A DNA stretch of 64,000 bases from Janthinobacterium sp. PAMC25594 (GTDB lineage Bacteria; Pseudomonadota; Gammaproteobacteria; Burkholderiales; Burkholderiaceae_D), in NCBI RefSeq assembly GCF_019443505.1, contig NZ_CP080377.1, positions 1,612,001-1,676,000 on the forward strand, given 5' to 3'. The first letter of the stretch is position 1. Each line of letters starts with the position of its first letter. Shown piece after piece: positions 1 through 9,790 of the stretch. The position numbers were made by a program, and so were the translations under genes. Under the pieces are notes generated by a model, which was given only the letters and a program-made list of their open reading frames with translations, was not told the DNA's origin and did not search any database.

Positions 1-24
1 GACGATGGGAGCGGCGGCAACAGC

Positions 25-3000
25 GTGACGCGCAAGGCAGCCGATTTCGGCTATCATGCGCGCCACGCCGCCCCTCCCTTTTACCATGACTCTAGCCTGC
101 AAGCGCCCGTGATAGCGATAACAAGACCCCTGCAACGCCTTGCCCGCCGCCTGTACCGTCTCAGCCTGGTACCCCTGTTCGCGCTCATCTTGCTGCTGGC
201 GCTGTGGGCGGCCGTCTTTTACCAGGTGGGCCAGGAGCGCGCCAGCGCCGTGCGCGACGCCGTGGCCGTCAGTCAGTCGCTGGCGCGCACCCTGGCCGAC
301 CATACCAGTTTCACCCTGCGCCAGGCGGACCACGCCACGCAATTGTTCAAGCTCAAGTACGAGGAATCGGATGGCGGCCTGCGCCTGAATGAATTCATGC
401 GCCGCCAGGGCCTGCTCGACAGCGTGCTGCCGTCGAAGCTGGCATTGCCGATCGCCCTCGTCGATGCACAGGGCAATGTGATCGACAGCGCCAATGCATA
501 TATGCCAGAAAACCTGGCCAGCCAGGCATTTTTCAAGGCGCTGGCCGCGAATGCGTCCGACACGGCCCTGGTCGACACGCCCATGCTCGACGCGGGCGCC
601 AGGCACTGGACCATCCGCCTGGCACGCCGCCTGAACGATGCGCAAGGCCGCTTTGCCGGCGCCATCATCATCCACGTCGACCCGACCTATTTTGTCGACG
701 ATTACGACCGCCTGGACCTCGATGAACAGGGCGCGCTGATGCTGGTGGCGCGCGACAGCGGCCTGACGGTGGGACGCATCGGCGAGCAATTGATCCTCAG
801 CGACCGCATCGACTTCCGCATGCCCGGACCGCCCCGGCATGCCGCCGAAGAATTGCTGATCGAGCCGCCCGTCGACGCGACGGCGCGCATCTACAGCTAC
901 CGCGAGCTGCCACGCTACCCGCTGCTGGCCGTGGTGGGCGTCAGCCGCGCCGTCGCCCTGACGCGCTTCGAACAGCGCCGCCTGGAGTATGTCGGCGCGC
1001 TGCTCGCCGCCAGCGTGCTCATTGGCGGCTTTACGGGCCTGCTGATGCGCCAGAGCGCGCGCCTGCGCCGCAGCATCCGCCAGGCCAAGGAAACGCAGGC
1101 CCTGTTGCGCGCGGCGCACCAGGGCAGCCTCGATGCCGTGCTGCTGCTGAAGGCCTGGCGCCCCGCGCCGGGCAAGCCGGTGGAAGACTTCATCTTCGCC
1201 GACGTCAACGAGCGGGCCGCCGACATGCTGGGCAAGCCGCGCGCGGAACTGCTGGGCCAGCGCGTGCTGCCGCGCGTGCCGCTGCTGCGCGGCGAGCGTT
1301 TTTTCAAGCGCTTCGTGCTGGTGATGGAAACGGGCCAGCCGCTGGAAGACGAATTCGAGCTGACACTGGCCTCGGGCGGCACGCGCTGGCTGCGCCACCA
1401 GGTGGTGCCCATCATCGACGGCGTGGCCGTCACCACGCGCGACATCAGCGCGCGCAAGCACGACGAACTGGCGCTGCAGGATAACCGCAGCTTCCTGCAG
1501 TCGCTGATCGACCATTTGCCCGTGCTGGTCTACGTGAAAAGCGCGCGCCCGGAGAATTTCGGCAAGATGGTGGTGTGGAACAAGGCGGCCGAGGATATCA
1601 CCGGTCACCTGGCCGCCGACGTCATCGGCAAGACCGATTGCCAGGCTTTTCCACCCGACTTCGGCCTGCACGATGCCGAGGACGACCGCGCCATCCTGGC
1701 CGAGCGCGGGGTCATCGAGCATACGGAAAAGCCCTTGCGCCTGCGTGATGGCAGCCTGCGCTACGTGCACGCCGTCTCCGTGCCCGTGTTCGACGAGCGC
1801 CAGCAGATCGAACATATCCTGTGCATCGCCGAGGATGTCTCGCAGCGCCGCCAGCAGGAACTGGAACTGCGCCAGAAACAGGCGGAGCTGGCCGCCGTCA
1901 CCGACGCCTCGCCGCTCGGGCTGGTGCGCCTGGACCGCCAGCGCCGCTGCACCTACGTCAACCGCACCTTCGAATCGATCACGGGCCTGCCGCGCGCCGC
2001 CGCCCTGGGCGCCGGCTGGACCAGCGCGCTGCACCCGGACGACTATCCGCTGATGCACGTGGCGCTGGAACAGCTCAAGCGCAGCCACGCGCCGTTCCAG
2101 TCCACCTTGCGCTGCCTGCAACCCGACGGCAGGCTGGTCTGGGTCTCCGTCAAAATTGCCCCCATCCTCATCGACGGCCAGATCGAAGGCTATGTGGGCA
2201 GCCTGGACGACATCACCACCTTGCGCGAATCGGAAGTGGCGCTGCTCGAGAGCGAAGCGCGCCTGCGCACCATCGCCGACACCCTGCCGGCCATGATCGC
2301 CTACATCGACGCCGACCAGGTCTACCGCTTCCTGAACATCGCCTATGAGCGCGAATTCGGCCTGACCGGCCGGCCGGCGCTGGGCCGCAGCGTGCGCGAG
2401 ACCGTCGGCGAGGCGCGCTACCGCACCGTGGCGCCGTATATCGAGCGCGTGCTGGCGGGTGAAACCCTGAGTTTTGAAGAGGAAGATGAAAGAGAAGGCA
2501 TCGAGCGCTGCCTGGAAGTGATCTACATTCCGCAGATCGGCGAAGACAAGCTGCAGGTGGCGGGTTTTCACGTGATGCGCCAGGATATCACCGTGCAAAA
2601 GCGCGAGAAACAGCGCTTGCTGCAGCTGGCCCAGGTCGATGTGCTGACCGGTTTGTCGAACCGCGCCGGCTTCCAGCAAAAACTCAGCGACGCCATGCAC
2701 GCCAGCCGCCGGCAACAGCACCTGATGGCCGTCATGTACATGGATATCGACCGCTTCAAGCCCGTCAACGACACGCATGGCCACGGCACCGGCGACGCCC
2801 TGCTGCGCGCCTTCGCCCAGCGCCTTACGCAGACCATGCGCGTCAACGACATCATCGCCCGCCTCGGCGGCGACGAATTCACCATCATCATGGAACAGAT
2901 CGCCCGGCCCGACGACGCGGCCGCGCTGGCGGAAAAAATCGTCGCCGCCATGCGGCAGCCGTTCGAACTCGATGGCATCACCGTGCGCATTTCCGCCAGC

Positions 3001-3129
3001 ATCGGCCTGGCCTTCTACCGCGACGAAGACATTTCCCCCGCCGTGCTGCTGCAGCGCGCCGACGTGCTGCTGTACCAGGCCAAGCAGGATGGGCGCAATA
3101 CCTACAGGGCCGGCGCATTGACGGCTTGA
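25..3129 (+). CDS. Membrane-bound multi-PAS diguanylate cyclase
   Basis: Probably synthesises cyclic-di-GMP from two GTP at the inner membrane in response to a periplasmic or PAS-sensed cue. A hydrophobic helix lies near residues 46-66, then a roughly 250-residue extracytoplasmic sensor region of the CHASE/Cache kind, and a second helix near 320-340. Four PAS/PAC-type segments follow (about 360-860), then a C-terminal GGDEF domain. The active-site GGDEF is residues 948-952, and an RVND tetrapeptide five residues before it matches the RxxD inhibitory product-binding site. There is no EAL domain. The start is uncertain: GTG at 25 follows a weak GGGAG, while GTG at 109 in the same frame would start just before the first membrane helix. 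The gene stands alone and no ligand can be predicted. Confidence 0.9.
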   Translation: MTRKAADFGYHARHAAPPFYHDSSLQAPVIAITRPLQRLARRLYRLSLVPLFALILLLALWAAVFYQVGQERASAVRDAVAVSQSLARTLADHTSFTLRQADHATQLFKLKYEESDGGLRLNEFMRRQGLLDSVLPSKLALPIALVDAQGNVIDSANAYMPENLASQAFFKALAANASDTALVDTPMLDAGARHWTIRLARRLNDAQGRFAGAIIIHVDPTYFVDDYDRLDLDEQGALMLVARDSGLTVGRIGEQLILSDRIDFRMPGPPRHAAEELLIEPPVDATARIYSYRELPRYPLLAVVGVSRAVALTRFEQRRLEYVGALLAASVLIGGFTGLLMRQSARLRRSIRQAKETQALLRAAHQGSLDAVLLLKAWRPAPGKPVEDFIFADVNERAADMLGKPRAELLGQRVLPRVPLLRGERFFKRFVLVMETGQPLEDEFELTLASGGTRWLRHQVVPIIDGVAVTTRDISARKHDELALQDNRSFLQSLIDHLPVLVYVKSARPENFGKMVVWNKAAEDITGHLAADVIGKTDCQAFPPDFGLHDAEDDRAILAERGVIEHTEKPLRLRDGSLRYVHAVSVPVFDERQQIEHILCIAEDVSQRRQQELELRQKQAELAAVTDASPLGLVRLDRQRRCTYVNRTFESITGLPRAAALGAGWTSALHPDDYPLMHVALEQLKRSHAPFQSTLRCLQPDGRLVWVSVKIAPILIDGQIEGYVGSLDDITTLRESEVALLESEARLRTIADTLPAMIAYIDADQVYRFLNIAYEREFGLTGRPALGRSVRETVGEARYRTVAPYIERVLAGETLSFEEEDEREGIERCLEVIYIPQIGEDKLQVAGFHVMRQDITVQKREKQRLLQLAQVDVLTGLSNRAGFQQKLSDAMHASRRQQHLMAVMYMDIDRFKPVNDTHGHGTGDALLRAFAQRLTQTMRVNDIIARLGGDEFTIIMEQIARPDDAAALAEKIVAAMRQPFELDGITVRISASIGLAFYRDEDISPAVLLQRADVLLYQAKQDGRNTYRAGALTA

Positions 3130-3157
3130 TGGCTGAGGGCAAGCCCAACTGAAGGCT

Positions 3158-3184
3158 GGGGTCAGACCCAACGGGTCTGACCCC
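3158..3184. repeat. Perfect GGGGTCAGACCC inverted repeat
   Basis: A 12-bp arm (GGGGTCAGACCC) and its exact complement are separated by the 3-base loop AAC, between the cyclase gene and sbcD. No T-run follows on either strand, so it is not a classical intrinsic terminator. It looks like a dispersed extragenic palindrome, though it may still stop or stabilise the upstream transcript. Confidence 0.7.
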
Positions 3185-3247
3185 TATCATTCCGCCCCCT
3201 GTCATTCCTGCTATATTGGCGCCTGTCTCCCCTACCCTTGCCCCACC

Positions 3248-4474
3248 ATGCGCCTGCTGCACACTTCCGACTGGCATCTGGGCCAGACCCTGCACAACTA
3301 TGAACGGGGCTACGAACACCAGCGCTTCCTCGACTGGCTGCTCGACACGCTCGTGATGGAGCAGGTCGACGTGCTGCTGGTGGCGGGCGACGTGTTCGAC
3401 AACGCCAACCCGTCGGCCGCCTCGCAAAAGCAGCTGTACGTATTCCTGCAGCAGGCGCGCGCGCGCCTGCCCGCGCTGCAGTTGATCGTCGTCGCCGGCA
3501 ACCACGATTCGGCCGGACGGCTGGAAGCGCCCGGCCCCCTGCTGGCCGCGCACGGCACGCACGTGATCGGCCACCTGCTGCGCGGCGACGATGGCCAGAT
3601 CGACCTGGAGCGCCTGCTGCTGCCCCTGACGGGCGCCGATGGCCAGGTGCGGGCCTGGTGCCTGGCCGTGCCCTTTTTGCGCCCTGGCGACGTGCCGAAG
3701 CTGCCCGCCGGCGACACCCAGGATGCCTACCTGGGCGGCATCGCCCTGCTGTACCGCCAATTGACGGACCTGGCGCTGGCGCGCCGCCAGCCAGGGCAAG
3801 CCATCATCGCGATGGGCCACTGCCACATGGTGGGCGGCGAAATGTCGAACGATTCCGAGCGCCGCATCGTCATCGGCGGCACCGAGATGCTGCCGTCGGG
3901 GATCTTCGATACCGCCATCGCCTACGCGGCGCTGGGCCATTTGCACAAGGCGCAGGCCGTGGGCGGGCAAGAACATATCCGCTACTGCGGCAGCCCGATT
4001 CCCCTGTCGTTTGCCGAAGTGAACTACCGCCACCAGGTGCTGTGCCTCGATATCGACGGCGAGCAATTACGCGAGGTACGCGTCATCGAGGTGCCGCGCG
4101 CCGTGCCCCTGTTGCGCGTGCCCGCCACGCCGGCGCCCATCGCCGAAGTGCTGGCGCAGCTGGCGGCCCTCGACGTGCCGGATTCTCCGGCCGAAGCGCA
4201 ACCGTTCCTGGAAGTGCGCGTGCGCCTCGATGCGCCCGAGCCGGGCCTGCGCACGCGCATCGAAACGGCGCTCGACGGCAAGAGCGTGCGCCTGGCAAAG
4301 ATCGAAACGTCGAGCGCCGCGCGCAGCAGCGCGCCCGAGAACATGACGCTCGACCAATTGGGCCAGCTGCAGCCCGACGACATCTTCCGCCGCCTGTACC
4401 AGCAAAAATACGCCAAGGAAGCGCCACCCGAACTCCTCTCGGCCCTGGCCGAACTGCTGCTGCCCGGCGCCTGA
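3248..4474 (+). CDS. sbcD: Exonuclease SbcCD, nuclease subunit D
   Basis: Mn-dependent phosphoesterase subunit of the SbcCD (Mre11-Rad50-like) complex, which processes DNA hairpins, palindromes and protein-blocked double-strand ends. The 408-residue length is normal for the family. The metallophosphoesterase motifs are all present in order: SDWHLG near residue 7, GDVFD near 48, GNHD near 84, then GHCHM and GHLHK, followed by the C-terminal SbcD capping domain. ATG at 3248 is the first start and begins directly with the conserved MRLLHTSDWHLG. sbcC begins 16 bases after the stop, so the two subunits are almost certainly co-transcribed in the usual D-then-C order. Confidence 0.96.
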   Translation: MRLLHTSDWHLGQTLHNYERGYEHQRFLDWLLDTLVMEQVDVLLVAGDVFDNANPSAASQKQLYVFLQQARARLPALQLIVVAGNHDSAGRLEAPGPLLAAHGTHVIGHLLRGDDGQIDLERLLLPLTGADGQVRAWCLAVPFLRPGDVPKLPAGDTQDAYLGGIALLYRQLTDLALARRQPGQAIIAMGHCHMVGGEMSNDSERRIVIGGTEMLPSGIFDTAIAYAALGHLHKAQAVGGQEHIRYCGSPIPLSFAEVNYRHQVLCLDIDGEQLREVRVIEVPRAVPLLRVPATPAPIAEVLAQLAALDVPDSPAEAQPFLEVRVRLDAPEPGLRTRIETALDGKSVRLAKIETSSAARSSAPENMTLDQLGQLQPDDIFRRLYQQKYAKEAPPELLSALAELLLPGA

Positions 4475-4490
4475 CTGCTCCTGAAAAACC

Positions 4491-7400
4491 ATGAAAATCC
4501 TGAAAATCAGCGGTAAGAACCTGGCCTCGCTGGCCGGCGAATTTGAAGTCGACTTCCAGCAGGAGCCGCTGGCGTCTTCCGGCCTGTTCGCCATCAGCGG
4601 CCCCACAGGCGCGGGCAAGAGCACCCTGCTCGACGCCCTGTGCCTGGCCCTGTACGACGCCACGCCGCGCCTGCTGAAAGTGCTGGGCCGGGGCAGCGCC
4701 CTGCCCGACGTGGGCAAGGAAACCGTCAACGCGCAGGATACGCGCACCCTGCTGCGCCGCGGCACGCCGGACGGCTATGCGCAAGTCGATTTCGTCGGCA
4801 ACGACGGCGCCAGCTACCGCGCGCGCTGGAGCGTGCGCCGCTCGCGCACCCGGGCTGAAGGGGCGCTGCAGGCGACCGCCATGAGCTTGCATCAGCTGCC
4901 CGCGCTGCAAGCCATCGGCGGCACCAAGACGGAAGTCAAGGAAGAGATCGAAAAACGCATCGGCCTGTCCTTCGACCAGTTTACGCGCGCCGTGCTGCTG
5001 GCGCAGAACGAATTTTCCACCTTCCTCAAGACGGAAGACAATGAACGGGGTGAATTGCTGGAAACCCTGACGGGCAGCAGCATCTATACGGACATTTCCA
5101 TGCGCGCCTTCGAGCGGGCAAAAAAGGAAAAGCAGATCCTCGAACGCCTGGGCGAAAAACTGGCCGACCAGCGGCCCTTGTCGCCGCAAGAGCGCAGCGA
5201 GACCGAGGCACTGTGCGGGGCGGCCGAGACCAGCCTGCAAACGATCGACCTGCGCAAGGCGGTGCTGGAACTGCAGCAGCGCTGGCACCAGGAGACGCAC
5301 AAGCTGCAAACCCAGGCGACGGCCGCGCAAGAGGCGCTCGATAGCGCCGCCGTTGACCGCGCCGCCGCGGAAGAACGCCGCGCGGCGCTGGCGCAGTGGG
5401 AATTGCTGCAGCCGGCGCGGCCCCTGATCGACGACGTGGCGCGCCTGGCCAGCGACATCGCCGGCAGCGGCGCCGCGCTGGAAGCGTCGCGCGCGCAGGC
5501 GGCGCACGCCGTGGCCAGCGAAGCGCAGCTGGCGCAAGCCGTGCGGCAGGCGGCAGCGGCCTTGCTGGCCCGGGAAGCGGCGCAGCGCGATGCGGCGCCC
5601 CTGCTCGACCAGGCCAAGGCACTCGACGCCGGCATCGCGGCCCACTTGCCCGCGCACCGCCAGGCGCAAGATGGCGCCCTGGCTGCTGACCAGGCCAACG
5701 AGGCGGCGCGCAGCGCGCTGCAGGCACTGCAACAGCGCCAGCACGCCGCGCAGGCGGAACAGGAAGCGGGCCGCCAGTGGCTGGCATCGCACCAGCAGTG
5801 GCAGGCGCTGGCGCAATCGTGGCAGTTGTGGGATCAATTGTTTGCCCAGGCCGGACAAGCAGCCGCGCAAGCCGATGCGGCCGACGCCAGCATGGCCGAA
5901 TCGGCGCAGCAGGTGCGCCTGGCCTTGGACGCCACGCAGGCGGCGCAAACGGCGCTGGCCAGCGCCGCTGCCGCGCTTTCCATGCGCGATGCGCAGCGGC
6001 GCGAAGCGCTGGCGCTCGTGCAAGCCATCGATGGCCAGGCCTTGCAGGAACAGCGCGGCCAGCTGGAAGACCATGCGCGCGTTTTAACCAGCGCGGAAAA
6101 AACCTGGAGCGAACTGGCACGCCAGCAGCAGGCGCTGGCGCACTGGCAAGCCAGGGCGGCCCAGCTGGCGCAGGCCGCGCAAACGGAAAGTACGGCATGG
6201 GCGGCGGCGGCGGCGCAAACGCCGCTGCTGGAAGCGCGCCTGGCGCAGGCGGAAAAGTCGTTGAAGGGCGCGGAAGCGGCATGCGCGGCCAGCGTCGAGC
6301 AGCTGCGCGCCACTTTGCAGGACGAGCAGCCCTGCCCCGTCTGCGGCGCGCTGGAGCACCCGTACAGCCACGCCGACCATACCAACCACGCCTTGCAGGC
6401 GATGCTGGCCAGCTTGCAGGATGACGTACTGGCTTGCCGCACGCAAGCGCGCGACAATCTGGAGCGGCTGGCCACGCACAAGGCGGCGCTGGCCGCGACG
6501 GCGCGCGAACAGGCGCAAACGGATGCCGAACTGGCGGCCCTGCCGCCCGCCATCGACAGCCTGAATGCGCAGTGGCGGCCGCATGCGGACACATTGGAAT
6601 TGCCGCCGGCAAAGCAGCGCACGGACTGGTTCACGCGGCAGCTGGCGGCGAATGCGGCCGGTTTGCAGGCGCTGGCGCAGCAGGAGGCGGCGCTGCGCCA
6701 GGCCGGCGCACGGCGCGAGCAGGCGCAGGCGGCGCATGAACTGGCGTCAAACGACCACGCGCGCTGCGCCAGCGCCGTCGCCGATGCGCAAGCGCGGCTG
6801 GCGCAACTGCAAGCGCAGCAAGCGGGCAACGCCGACAAGGGCGAGACGGCGCGCGCCGCGCTCGATGCCTTGCTGGCGCAGCTCGATGGCGCGTTTGCCG
6901 ACGCCGACGGCGCCGAGGACTGGAAAGACAGCTGGCGCGCCGGCCCGGCCGCCTTCCGCACGGCGCGTGAAACGGAAAGCCGGCAATGGCTGAAACAGCA
7001 GGCGGATCAGGACCACCGCGGCCACGCGCTGGCGACCCTGGCCGCGCAGCTGGAAGCGGCGCAGCTGGCCGCCGGCAAGGCGCAGCAAACGGCGCAAGAA
7101 GCCCACGCCGTCTTTGCCGCTGCCGACAAGCAGCGCACGGCAATGCAAGCGGAACGCAACGCGCTATGGCAAGGCCAGAGCGTGGCCGAGGTGGAGCGCG
7201 CGCTGGCAGCCGCCGTCGCGGCAGCCAGGGAGCTGCTGGCGCGACAGCAAACGGCGGCGCAATCGGCTGGCCAGCAGCGCACGCGTCTGGAAGAAGCGTG
7301 CGCGCAGCTGTCGCAGCGCCTGGTCGCCTTGCGTGAACAGGAACACGGCGCCACAACCGCCCTGCACGACTGGCTGCGCCAGTTCCAGCTGGCCCACCCT

Positions 7401-8258
7401 GGTCACGCGCCCGCCGACATGGACGCCTTGCGCGCGCGCCTGGCCATCGCGCCGGACGCCATGCGCGCCGAACGCGACGCCCTGCAAGTGCTCGCCGACC
7501 GCCACACGGCGGCCGTCTCCGTGCTGGCCGAACGCCGGCAGCAGCTGGCGGCGCACCTGGCACAGCCGCCAGACGGCCTGGAAATGGACGTGGCGGCGCT
7601 GCAGGCGGCGCTCGACGCACTGCTGCTGGAACGCCAGGCGGCCAACCAGGAAGCGACGCGCCTGCGCCTGGCCATCGCGCAAGACGACGCGCGGCGCCAC
7701 AGCGCGCAAGCGATGCTGGCGCAAATCGAGGCGCAAGCCGTCATCGAGCGGCGCTGGGCCAGCCTGAATGAATTGATCGGCTCGGCCGACGGCAAGAAAT
7801 TTCGCAACTACGCGCAGCAATTCACCCTGGAAGTGCTGCTCGGCTATGCCAACGCGCATTTGAACCACCTGGCGCGCCGCTATCAGCTGGAGCGCATCGA
7901 CAACCCGAACAATCCCTCGCTGGGCCTGATGGTGCGCGACCAGGACATGGGCGGCGAGCTGCGCTCCGTGCACTCGCTGTCGGGCGGCGAATCGTTCCTC
8001 GTCTCGCTGGCCCTGGCGCTGGGCCTGGCTTCGCTGTCCTCGAACCGGGTGCGCGTGGAATCGCTGTTCATCGACGAGGGCTTCGGCAGCCTGGACACGG
8101 AAACCCTGCGCGTGGCCATGGATGCGCTCGACGGCCTGCAAGCGATGGGCCGCAAGGTGGGCGTCATCTCGCACGTCCAGGAAATGACGGAGCGCATCGC
8201 CACCAAGATCCTGGTCCAGCCCGGCTCCGGCGGCAAGAGCGTGGTGACGGTGCGCTAG
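4491..8258 (+). CDS. sbcC: Exonuclease SbcCD, ATPase subunit C
   Basis: Rad50-like SMC ATPase that partners SbcD. Walker A GPTGAGKST is at residues 37-45. Two long Ala/Gln/Glu-rich coiled-coil arms flank the zinc hook CPVC at residues 615-618. The ABC signature LSGGES starts at 1163 and is followed by the Walker B segment LFIDEGFG and the D-loop. At 1255 residues it is longer than the roughly 1050 of E. coli SbcC, the excess lying in the arms. The arm codons are strongly GC-biased, which produces many long spurious open frames on the other strand. The last four bases overlap the stop of the small convergent gene at 8255-8422. Confidence 0.96.
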   Translation: MKILKISGKNLASLAGEFEVDFQQEPLASSGLFAISGPTGAGKSTLLDALCLALYDATPRLLKVLGRGSALPDVGKETVNAQDTRTLLRRGTPDGYAQVDFVGNDGASYRARWSVRRSRTRAEGALQATAMSLHQLPALQAIGGTKTEVKEEIEKRIGLSFDQFTRAVLLAQNEFSTFLKTEDNERGELLETLTGSSIYTDISMRAFERAKKEKQILERLGEKLADQRPLSPQERSETEALCGAAETSLQTIDLRKAVLELQQRWHQETHKLQTQATAAQEALDSAAVDRAAAEERRAALAQWELLQPARPLIDDVARLASDIAGSGAALEASRAQAAHAVASEAQLAQAVRQAAAALLAREAAQRDAAPLLDQAKALDAGIAAHLPAHRQAQDGALAADQANEAARSALQALQQRQHAAQAEQEAGRQWLASHQQWQALAQSWQLWDQLFAQAGQAAAQADAADASMAESAQQVRLALDATQAAQTALASAAAALSMRDAQRREALALVQAIDGQALQEQRGQLEDHARVLTSAEKTWSELARQQQALAHWQARAAQLAQAAQTESTAWAAAAAQTPLLEARLAQAEKSLKGAEAACAASVEQLRATLQDEQPCPVCGALEHPYSHADHTNHALQAMLASLQDDVLACRTQARDNLERLATHKAALAATAREQAQTDAELAALPPAIDSLNAQWRPHADTLELPPAKQRTDWFTRQLAANAAGLQALAQQEAALRQAGARREQAQAAHELASNDHARCASAVADAQARLAQLQAQQAGNADKGETARAALDALLAQLDGAFADADGAEDWKDSWRAGPAAFRTARETESRQWLKQQADQDHRGHALATLAAQLEAAQLAAGKAQQTAQEAHAVFAAADKQRTAMQAERNALWQGQSVAEVERALAAAVAAARELLARQQTAAQSAGQQRTRLEEACAQLSQRLVALREQEHGATTALHDWLRQFQLAHPGHAPADMDALRARLAIAPDAMRAERDALQVLADRHTAAVSVLAERRQQLAAHLAQPPDGLEMDVAALQAALDALLLERQAANQEATRLRLAIAQDDARRHSAQAMLAQIEAQAVIERRWASLNELIGSADGKKFRNYAQQFTLEVLLGYANAHLNHLARRYQLERIDNPNNPSLGLMVRDQDMGGELRSVHSLSGGESFLVSLALALGLASLSSNRVRVESLFIDEGFGSLDTETLRVAMDALDGLQAMGRKVGVISHVQEMTERIATKILVQPGSGGKSVVTVR

Positions 8259-8422
8259 CGTGGCACAGGTTCGCGGCCCAGCCTGAGCAGATCCCAGCCC
8301 AGTTCGCGGCGGATCTGCTCGGGGTCGGGCGGGGGCCGGCGTTGGGCCAGCTCCGCTTTCAGCCACTTCCTGACCAGCTCCTTGGCGGGCTGTACAGGCT
8401 TTTCCTTGTCATGCTTGTCCAT
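8255..8422 (-). CDS. Small charged protein of 55 residues
   Basis: A complete small reading frame of 55 codons plus TAG, starting at ATG 8422. GAGG lies 8 bases upstream of the start. The product begins MDKHDKEK and is rich in Lys, Arg, Glu and Pro, with predicted helices around residues 13-28 and 35-50 and no membrane segment or signal peptide. It runs tail-to-tail into sbcC, the two stops overlapping by four bases. I do not recognise a family. The good ribosome-binding site and the fit into the gap after sbcC support a real gene, but there is no independent evidence of expression. Confidence 0.55.
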   Translation of the reverse strand: MDKHDKEKPVQPAKELVRKWLKAELAQRRPPPDPEQIRRELGWDLLRLGREPVPR

Positions 8423-8600
8423 GGTGCTACCTCTTCAACGGCGGTCAGACGACCTCCTATATACGCTCAACGTCATGGCGCGGATTCAGTTGACGTGCGC
8501 GTGGCGCAGATGCAACAACGTGTAACGATGGCCGGAGTGCGTTAAAATCGCCGCCTTCGCGCAGGCACCGCCTACGCCCCGCAACAATTCAAGGAAACCC

Positions 8601-8810
8601 ATGAAAGCCGCCCGCAGCCTCACCTTCAAGTGCGTAAAATGTCACAAATCCATGCAGGTCTACCTGCAAAAAGTCTCTGCCTGCTCGCATATCCAGCCAT
8701 ATCAGGGCATTTGCGCATGCGGCGAACTCAAGCGCCACGCCACGGGCCAGGCCGATGCCGTCAAGTCTTACCTGGAGTCGGCGGATGGTAACTGGGCGCA
8801 CCACCACTAA
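8601..8810 (+). CDS. Small cysteine-rich, zinc-ribbon-like protein
   Basis: A 69-residue cytoplasmic protein preceded by AAGGAAA at a good distance from ATG 8601. Cysteines at 11 and 14 (CVKC), 28, 38 and 40 (CAC) with nearby histidines (15, 30) suggest a structural zinc site, possibly a zinc ribbon. There is no signal peptide. A TTAAAAT box 50-60 bases upstream could be part of its own promoter. Function unknown. The neighbours (sbcC upstream, an unknown 286-residue protein downstream) give no clear clue. Confidence 0.7.
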   Translation: MKAARSLTFKCVKCHKSMQVYLQKVSACSHIQPYQGICACGELKRHATGQADAVKSYLESADGNWAHHH

Positions 8811-8871
8811 TGGTTAAAGAATGGGCGTAGAACGCCGTTAATAACGGTACTTCGCTCACTGAGAAACCGCC

Positions 8872-9732
8872 ATGTCCCAGCTTCCCGCCCTTGCCAGTCG
8901 TCAACCCGCCGCGAATACGCTGGCTGGCCAGCAGCCGTCCCGCACAGGAAGCGGCGCCATGGGCCTGGCCGCTTCGCCCCTGATGCAGCGCACGGCGCAA
9001 GACGTGGTGGCCCTGTCAAAAAACGGCCTGGACCTGTCGGCCAAGGGACTGTCGCAACGGACCGATGCGCTGGGCAACGCCACCGTCGATGTGGCGCAAG
9101 ATTTTCTTGGCAACATGACGCGCCAGCTGTTCGGCGACGGCGCCACGATCGCCTTTGATTCGGTCGACCTGCAAGCCGGTTCCAGCTTCAGCAGCGGCAG
9201 TGCCAGCGTTTCGGGCGCCGGCAGCAGCCGCGCCGCCGCCGCCTTCAGCCTCGATGAAAACGCGCATTTCATCGGCAAGGGCAAGATCACCACGGCCGAT
9301 GGCCAGACCTTCGACTTCGAACTGGAAGTGCAATATCAATCGAACATCAGCGCGGGCGCATTGGTGCAAACGCAAGATGATGCGCAGGAAGTTCCGCCAC
9401 CCGATGACGCCGCCCTGCCCGCCAAAGAGTTGCCCGCCACGACTTTTGCCGGCAATCTGCGCGACCTGTTCAAGCTGCTGGGCCAGCAATTGCAAAGCAA
9501 CATTTTTAATAACAACGTCAACAGCAACGCCGATGGCGCCAGCGCCAGCGGCAAGGATGGCGACCTGGCAGGCAGCCTGAGCTTGCGCTTGCTCAAGCTG
9601 GTGCAGCCGGACGCGGCGGTCAAAGCCGACAAGAAAGCCGTGGAAACCACGCCGGAAGAGCAGGCGCGCGCCCGCGCGCTGGCACTCGCCTATGGCACGG
9701 ACACTGCTAACGGCACGGCCAGCGACGTATAA
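8872..9732 (+). CDS. Uncharacterised 286-residue protein
   Basis: Unrecognised protein without a signal peptide or clear membrane helix. The N-terminal ~100 residues are Ala/Ser/Gln-rich, and residues 100-125 are a Ser/Gly/Ala linker. The central part (about 125-160, around HFIGKGKITTADGQTF) looks like a beta-rich module, and the acidic, Asn-rich C-terminal part looks disordered. The mix of low complexity and one compact module is reminiscent of proteins annotated only as DUFs in Oxalobacteraceae, but I cannot name one. It lies between the small cysteine-rich protein and a methyltransferase on the same strand, with 58 bases to the latter. Confidence 0.65.
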   Translation: MSQLPALASRQPAANTLAGQQPSRTGSGAMGLAASPLMQRTAQDVVALSKNGLDLSAKGLSQRTDALGNATVDVAQDFLGNMTRQLFGDGATIAFDSVDLQAGSSFSSGSASVSGAGSSRAAAAFSLDENAHFIGKGKITTADGQTFDFELEVQYQSNISAGALVQTQDDAQEVPPPDDAALPAKELPATTFAGNLRDLFKLLGQQLQSNIFNNNVNSNADGASASGKDGDLAGSLSLRLLKLVQPDAAVKADKKAVETTPEEQARARALALAYGTDTANGTASDV

Positions 9733-9790
9733 TGGAAGACGGCCTGCGCAGGCGACCATGCCGCGCGCCCCCTTCTATCGATTGAATCCC

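Noticed and set aside
4083..6074. Very long minus-strand frames opposite sbcC and sbcD
   Set aside because: They mirror the high-GC coiled-coil coding of sbcC, have Arg/Gly/Leu-biased nonsense composition and no ribosome-binding sites or recognisable domains.
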